NCBI GenBank assembly: GCA_910589415.1
Contig: OU342638.1
Span: forward strand, 35,313,579-35,377,578
DNA: 64,000 nucleotides
Direction: 5' to 3'
Origin: Malachius bipustulatus
Taxonomy: Eukaryota > Arthropoda > Insecta > Coleoptera > Melyridae
Under the pieces are notes generated by a model. It made no database searches, was not told the DNA's origin, and saw nothing but the letters and a program-made list of their open reading frames with translations. Shown in pieces: positions 57,720 to 64,000 of the stretch (positions are counted from its first letter, which is position 1; every line of letters starts with the position of its first letter). A program made the position numbers and the translations under genes.

Positions 57720-59650
57720 AGCCCCTAAAATGACCCTCAATTTTTACATCCCATCACAAACTTTTAGTGGTTTAAATCTCGATCTGGCTCAGATAAAGCT
57801 TCTTGACTCGAAAACGAAGCTTTTAAGGATGAAGCTTTAAAATTTTGAAAGTATATAAGCACTAAAGAAAATTTCTCCCTCAATAAAGAATAAAGAATAA
57901 GCTTCAATCCCCTAGAATGACCCTTAATTTTCTTTGAATTTTTATACAAATACCACGAAATCTTTTCGCTATATAGTCTAAGCCTCGATCTGACTAAATT
58001 AAAGCTTCTTGCATGACATTAAAACGAAGCTTTTTAAGATGAAGCTCTATAATTTTGAAAATTAACATTAAAGAACGGTTTAACCTCGATAAAGCGTAAA
58101 AAATCTTTCAAATCCTTAGAATGAGCTTCAACCCCCTAAATTGGACCTTTTTTTATGGATTTTTTATACACCACAAAATCGTTTCGTATGTTTTAGCCTC
58201 TATCTGGCTTCAATAAAGCTTCTTGACTTAAAAAACGAAGCTTTTAAGGATGAAGCTTTAAAATTTTGAAAGAAAATTTCACCCTCGATAAAGCGAGAAA
58301 AATCTTTCAAATCATTAGAATGAGCTTCAACCCCCTAAATTGGACCTTTTTTTTATGGATTTTTGCACACCACAAAATCGTTTCGTTGGTTTTAGCCTCT
58401 ATCTGGCTTCAATAAAGCTTCTTGGATTTAAAAAACGAAGCTTTTGAAGCTCTAAAATTTGGAAGTAAGCATTAAAGAAAATTTCATCCTCGATATAAAG
58501 GGAGAAAAATCTTCCAAATCCTTAGAAAAAGCTTCAACCCCGTAAAATGCCCTTTTTTACGAATTTTTATACACCACAAAAACTTTCCGCTGCTTCTAGC
58601 CTCGATTTGGCTACGATGAAGCTTCTTGACTTGAAAAAACGAAGCTTTCAAGAATGAAGCTCTAAAATCTTGAAAGTAAGCAGTAAAGAAGAAAATTGAA
58701 GCGAGAAAAATCCTTGAAATACTTCAACCCCCTAAAATGGACCTTTTTTATGAATTTTATACACCACAAAATCGTTTAGCTGCGCTCCTAGTCTTGATCT
58801 GGCTACGATGAAGCTTCTTGACTTAAAAAAAACGAAGCTTTCAAGGATGAAGCTCTAAAATTTTAGTAAGCAGGAAAGAAAGTTTCACCATTTCACCCTC
58901 GATAAAGCGACAAAAATCTTTCAAATCTTTGGAATAAGCTTCAATCCCTCATGAATTTTTATACACCACAAGATCATTTCGCTGCTCCTAGCCTCGATCT
59001 GGCTACGATAAGGCTTCTTGACTTAAAAAAACGATGAAACTCTAACATTTTGAAAGAAGCATTAAAAAATTAATTCATAAAGCCAGAAAAAATATTTCCA
59101 TAAGCTTCAACCCCCTTAAAATGACCCCTAATTATTTTATGAATTTTTTTTGACCAGAAATTATATTCTCTAATCGAAGTGTCCATCCGGTTGGGGGAAA
59201 GCTTCTTGATCTTAGAACGAATGTTTTTAAGATGAAGCTTCCTAACTTTAGACTTCACACAACACTTCAAACCCCCAGAGTCACCTTTTTTATGAACATT
59301 TATTGAGATTTGAGACCCTAAAAATCTGCTCGCTTGTACTAACCTCTTGTATAAAAAAAGCATCTAAATTTTAGAACGAAAGGTTTGTGGAATCAAGCTT
59401 GTCGATTTTAATCATAAGCTTCAACCCCTTTAATCATTTTTGCCAATATTAACCTCGATTTGATAGGGATGAAGCTTATTGATTTCAGAACTAAGCTTTC
59501 CCAGATTAAGCGTCTTAATTTTAGAACGAAAAATTTAAGAAGTCCATTAGTTTGACTAAAGGTAAAGCGAGTAAGTCATGTCTCTCGTTTATACTAAGTA
59601 AGCTTCACCCCCTTTAGAATCGACCAAATGAATTTTTATATCCCGCAACT
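57720..59650. repeat. Satellite-like array, about 190-210 bp unit, rich in AAGCTT
   Basis: TAGCCTCGATCTGGCT(A/T)CGAT, AAAGCTTCTTGACTTAAAAA, ACGAAGCTTTTAAGGATGAA, GCTTTAAAATTTTGAAAGTA, TTTCACCCTCGATAAAGCGA and AGCTTCAACCCCCTAAAATG recur in order. The CTTCTTG word falls near 57797, 58002, 58216, 58416, 58619, 58810, 59011 and 59200. The array decays to the right, ending by about 59650. Most units contain three to four AAGCTT hexamers. Confidence 0.92.
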
Positions 59651-60800
59651 TATCTTACACTTATGATTGCTAAAAATTGATTTAGTAATGCTTTAAGCAC
59701 GCATGCTCGCGTACTTTTATGCAACAACCCTTGAGTTTTAAATTTAATTTAATTTAATAGCACAATCTGGCTTTAATTGACAACAATTCTTTTTATATTT
59801 TTCATTCCTTATATTATAGGCAGTAGAAAATCTTATTGTATAAGGTACATATGTCTCTTATAAAATATTTCATCAGAAGTACATTCACCTTCCATCAAAT
59901 GGAAGACAATAATGGTGCATTTGTGAGAAGCGAATAAGCAATCGAAATAATCCATCCGAAGCCAGCAAAACTATTAATCTACAATTCAATGCATCCACGA
60001 TTTCTGAACGCCCATTTAAACGGCGAACAAACCACCGCCGTAACTAGCGTGTGTATCTCGTTTCTCGTATGGAGCTTTATAAATTCCATTAATACCGGGC
60101 TAGCTTTTCCGATGATCGCCTCGCATTGTATGCAACAGTTTTATACGATGCATTCTGATCGGAAACGCGACTGAAGGGAAATTCCCGTGCTGATGCATCA
60201 TCATGTTGCGGGCATTCTGCAACTTACCTATATACCGATCTCCAATAATCTGATTCGGAGTTTGAATAAGTTTGGAGTGCCAAACTTCTGAAACTTGTGT
60301 TAATAAACGTTAAATGTTTCGATGATGATATTGGCACCAAACAGGAACGTTTCCTGGAATGGTAAAAAATGCGATGATGACAAATTCGGATTAGTTTATT
60401 TATTGTCGTTCTGGTTCTGGTTCTGGTTCTCGCTAATTGTTTATTTATATGCGCGTGTGTACGTATTTTAATTAAAGTTACAGCCGTGGCGTTTTAGCAT
60501 TTATAAATGTCGATGGTTGAACTGTGAAAAGTTCAAACGTGATTGAGAAACGCATAATAATAAAAGTATGACTATTTATGGTGTCGGATAAACTCAAGCC
60601 TCCACAGCTGGATACCATACAAACCCATTGATTTCGTTTCATTTGTTTGTCAAATAATAAATATCTTATAATTTATTAAACAGCCAATTACATTCTCGAT
60701 AGTCGTTTGTGAACGTATCCATTTCTCTGGTACGGATACAAAGACATTGCTGGTTTTATAAATTTTCATTTCATTCAAATCGCTTCTTCTTCTTCTTCCT
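59651..60800 (-). other. cut: Upstream intron of cut, single-copy DNA between two satellites
   Basis: AT-rich, with a TTCTGG triplication near 60409-60430. No exon recognised. Confidence 0.45.
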
Positions 60801-62885
60801 CCCATGAAGACGTGCACGTTCGCCATATATTATTCCATTGCTGCGCGGTTTAATCATTTCCCGCTTGGTTTGGCGGGGATAGAAACCGAAGAAACCAAGA
60901 CATTTTTTTTCCTTGCAGTTTCTATAGTAATATGGCAAAAAATCATATTATGGTTGCCCAAAATTGCCGCGTGCATGAGTAATCATATCCTGTTTGGTTT
61001 GTCGGGTAAAGAAACCAAAGCAGCCAAGACATTTTTCCCTGCAGTTTCTATGGTAATATGTCAAAAAATCAGTTGGTTGCCCAAAATTGCCGCGTGAGTA
61101 ATAATTTCCTGTTTGTTTTTTCGGGTAAAGGAACCAAAGAAACTTTTCCATAAATTCTGCACGTTCGCCGTGTATTTCTCTATTGCTGCATGGCTTAATT
61201 ATTTTCTGCTAGGTTTTTCTGATAAAGAAACCAAGACTTTTTTCCATGAAGTTTTTATTAATTTAGCAAAAAAACCTATGGATCGCCCAAAACAACCATA
61301 TTTTTATTTGCAACTCCCAAGATCAAGCTTTCTTGAATATGTTTCTTCAATTTTGCATAATCTAATCATTTCCCGCTTGGTTCGTCTGATAAATAAGGCT
61401 TTTTTCGTTGCAGTTTTTACTAATGTGGCAAAAAACCTGTTGATGTTGGTCCCAAAAATACCCCAAATTTTTTCCTTGAAAGTGCAAGATCAAGCTCTCT
61501 TCAATACCCACGTTTCTCCATTGCTGGTTGGTCTAATCATTTCCTGCTTGGTTTTCTGAGAAAGAACCAAGACTTTGTCCTTGCTGCTTCTACTAATATG
61601 GCAAAAAACTGTTGGTTTTCCAAAACAACCCAAATATTTATACAAAAATCCAAGATCAAGCTTTCTTCGATATGTTTCTTCATTGCTGGTTGGTCTAATC
61701 GTTTCCTGCTTCGTTTGTCTGAGAAAGAAATCAAGACTTTGTCCTTGCTGCTTCTACTAATATGGCAAAAAACTGTTGGTTTTCCAAAACAACCCAAATA
61801 TTTATACAAAAATCCAAGATCAAGCTTTCTTCGATATGTTTCTCCATCGCTGCATGGTCTAATAATCATCTCCTGTTTGGTTCGACTGATAAATAAACCA
61901 AGACTTTTTCCTTGCAGTTTCTATTAATGTTGCAAAAAAACCTGGTGATTGCCCAAACAACTCAAATTTTTTCTACAAAACTCCAAGATCAAGCTTTCTT
62001 CGATACGTTTCTTCATTGCTGGTTGGTCTTATCGTTTCCTGCTTCGTTTGTCTGAGAAAGAAATCAAGACTTTGTCCTTGCTGCTTCTACTAAATATGGC
62101 AAAAAACTGTTGGTTGTCCAAAAAACCCAAATATTTATACAAAAATCCAAGATCAAGCTTTCTTCGATATGTTTCTCCATCGCTGCATGGTCTAATAATC
62201 ATCTCCTGTTTGGTTCGACTGATAAATAAACCAAGACTTTTTCCTTGCAGTTTCTATTAATGTTGCAAAAAAACCTGGTGATTGCCCAAACAACTCAAAT
62301 TTTTTCTACAAAACTCCAAGATCAAGCTTTCTTCGATATGTTTCTTCATTGCTGGTTGGTCTAATCGTTTCCTGCTTCGTTTGTCTGAGAAAGAAATCAA
62401 GACTTTGTCCTTGCTGCTTCTACTAAATATGGCAAAAAACTGTTGGTTTTCCAAAACAACCCAAATATTTATACAAAAATCCAAGATCAAGCTTTCTTCG
62501 ATATGTTTCTCCATTGCTGCATGGTCTAATCATCTCCTGCTTGGTTCGACTGATAAAGAAAGCAAGACTTTTTCCTTGCAGTGTCTATTAATGTTGCAAA
62601 AAAACCTGGTGATTGCCCAAACAACTCAAATTTTTTCTACAAAACTCCAAGATCAAGCTTTCTTCGATATGTTTCTTCATTGCTGGTTGGTCTAATCGTT
62701 TCCTGTTTCGTTTGTCTGAGAAAGAAATCAAGACTTTGTCCTTGCTGCTTCTACTAAATATGGCAAAAAACTGTTGGTTGTCCAAAAAACCCAAATATTT
62801 TTATACAAAAATTCAAGATCAAGCTTTCTTCGATATGTTTCCTAATTGCTGCATGGTCTAATCATCTCTTGCTTGGTATATGTGT
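60801..62885. repeat. Satellite array, about 165-bp unit, with a two-unit higher-order repeat
   Basis: CAAGATCAAGCTTTCTTCGA, TATGTTTCTTCATTGCTGG and GGCAAAAAA(C/A)CTG recur, with CAAGATCAAGCT near 61318, 61486, 61653, 61818, 61986, 62150, 62319, 62483, 62649 and 62815. To the right of about 61640, units alternate between type A (GGTTGGTCTAATCGTTTCCT, GAGAAAGAAATCAAGACTTT) and type B (GCATGGTCTAATAATCATCT, TTGCAGTTTCTATTAATGTT), giving a dimer of about 333 bp. The left units are shorter and more diverged. The array has 13-14 units. Frames up to 148 codons on both strands simply follow the period. Confidence 0.95.
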
Positions 62886-64000
62886 GACAAAAAAAACAAG
62901 ACTCTTTTTCCTTCTCTGAGACCAGAGGTCAACCAATTAGGAACCCAGCCGATGTTCTAAATTATCAATAATGGAGGAAGAAATTGCGCCATGGACTTTC
63001 TTATCTTCATCAGACGATCAAGGAGGTTTGAACAGATGGCAAAAGATGACCTGATAATCTGGGGCTGTTCAAAGATCAATCCCACCATATAACTACGCCA
63101 CCCAAGCGATTATCTACCCGCATCCCACTAACACGTTTCCTCCTCCTCCACGATTGGGGTTTGGGTAAGGACACCTCTACCTGTTTCAAAGCTCTCGTGC
63201 ATTTGTTAAATGTTATACAGAGTGCTCATTTAGTTACGCATTTTTATGCTGATTAGTGATGAAAAATAAATAAATCAAGGAACGAAACCGCAAAATCAGG
63301 ACGAATATCAGAAGTGGGATCGTAATAAATTTTGATACGAAATATATTCATAATTTATTTTTATCAATGTCGTCCAGAATCCCTCAAAAAATACCTACCT
63401 AAAACCGAATAAACGGAAAAATTGATATTCCACGCCGCTGATAATGCATGCCGTGTGATAAAAGGAGTTCGCGTCCTGATGAGTTTGGCATGAATTCAGC
63501 ATTCATAATATGGGAGCGATTCTTTGAGATCAGAGAGCAAAGAGAACAAAATGGGGACTCGTCATCATGACGAGGAAGACAAGTGAACGTCACCGTCAGC
63601 CGATATTTTACAGGATAGGTATAGGGAAAACAATCGAACAGCGAAACGACTATCTCGATCTGATTCGTCGCGTTTCAACGACGCACGACAGCCCAAAATT
63701 AAGACGTCAAAGTGGCATTATCATGCGAAGGGACAATAAATTCATATCGAATTTTCCTAAAGGGTTCTATTGAATTGGAAATCTGTGTGCCCGGTTTGGA
63801 GGGTTATCGAAATTCTGTGTAGTGGGTAGGTAGGTATATGAGTCGCCCCCGATGTCGACACGAAAACGATAAAACAAGCGAAAACGTCGGATAAATGAAT
63901 TGTAAAAAGCGACGTTGTCAAATTTCTCTGGGATGTTATAATGGGATAGTGAGAAAAAACCTCATCATGCATTATTGATTGCGATTTTTGGCCGTCACGG
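62886..64000 (-). other. cut: Upstream intron of cut, single-copy DNA to the window edge
   Basis: AT-rich, no exon recognised. It contains TACCTACCTA near 63392 and GTAGGTAGGTATATG near 63826, a short word common in this window. Confidence 0.45.

Larger units (their letters stand above)
1..64000 (-). other. cut: cut (CUX-type) locus, internal part; gene runs off both edges
   Basis: Five minus-strand exons spread from 7784 to 40862 encode consecutive parts of a Cut/CUX transcription factor. No start codon exon, stop codon, CUT2, CUT3 or homeodomain exon was found, so the transcript should enter at the right edge and leave at the left edge. Visible introns are 60 bp (8056-8115), 378 bp (12857-13234), 4219 bp (8498-12716) and 27305 bp (13417-40721). 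The flanking introns exceed 7.7 kb and 23.1 kb. In flies Cut is a nuclear DNA-binding protein that specifies external sense organ, wing margin and Malpighian tubule fates and is controlled by distant enhancers. That all 64 kb is transcribed is inference from exon positions. Confidence 0.85.

Noticed and set aside
57720..59650. Possible RNA genes in the AAGCTT array
   Set aside because: No tRNA-like arms or pol III boxes; the order is explained by tandem repetition.
60804..62861. Open frames up to 148 codons on both strands
   Set aside because: They follow the 165-bp satellite period, repeat the same residues and exist on both strands at once.
32671..63840. Scattered TAGGTAGGTATA patches
   Set aside because: Short simple-sequence words common in insect genomes; no array or function can be supported.
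40863..64000. Search for the 5' exons of cut
   Set aside because: No minus-strand segment with a start codon or family N-terminal sequence and a phase 0 donor could be recognised; they are probably outside the window.

Overview
The window is nuclear DNA of an insect. It is AT-rich and intron-dominated, with GT-AG introns from 60 bp to over 27 kb, non-LTR retrotransposon debris, a TA-flanked MITE and many tandem repeats. The encoded protein sequence is very close to that of the fly protein Cut. The species cannot be read from the sequence.

One gene can be supported, on the minus strand: the orthologue of Drosophila cut (vertebrate CUX1/CUX2), a CUT-homeodomain transcription factor. Five internal coding exons are visible, in transcription order 40862-40722, 13416-13235, 12856-12717, 8497-8116 and 8055-7784. 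All have consensus acceptors and donors, and their reading phases join perfectly (0/0, 0/2, 2/1, 1/2, 2/1), giving 372 codons plus one base. They encode the end of the N-terminal coiled-coil region, a Pro/Gly/Ala-rich linker, the conserved pre-CUT segment and the first CUT domain. The first exons lie beyond the right edge. The second and third CUT domains and the homeodomain lie beyond the left edge. The whole window is therefore probably inside the cut transcription unit.

Layout, left to right. 1-7.8 kb: downstream intron with a 265-bp tandem repeat rich in TGACGTCA, a GTCACATAAGTTAC array and a 21-base C tract. 7.8-13.4 kb: four exons; the 4.2-kb intron at 8.5-12.7 kb is largely a GTCAGTTGTA array, into which a 770-bp 5'-truncated non-LTR retrotransposon has inserted with a 13-bp target duplication. 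13.4-40.7 kb: one 27.3-kb intron with single-copy AT-rich DNA, a 30-bp triple repeat carrying ATCGAT, several 300-500 bp tandem repeats, a MITE, dispersed repeats and scattered reverse-transcriptase motif fragments. 40.7-40.9 kb: the fifth exon. 40.9-64 kb: upstream intron with further arrays. One is a 5-unit repeat carrying a CTCF-like CCACTAGAGGGCGC site in each unit; two are 25-bp arrays of AGGTCA half-sites; two are satellites with units of about 200 and 165 bp.

No other gene, tRNA or rRNA could be supported. The open reading frames in the repeat arrays are by-products of sequence composition. The most unusual aspect is the number of unrelated tandem repeat families in the introns of one developmental regulator, several of which multiply a recognisable transcription-factor or insulator motif. 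Whether any is functional is inference.
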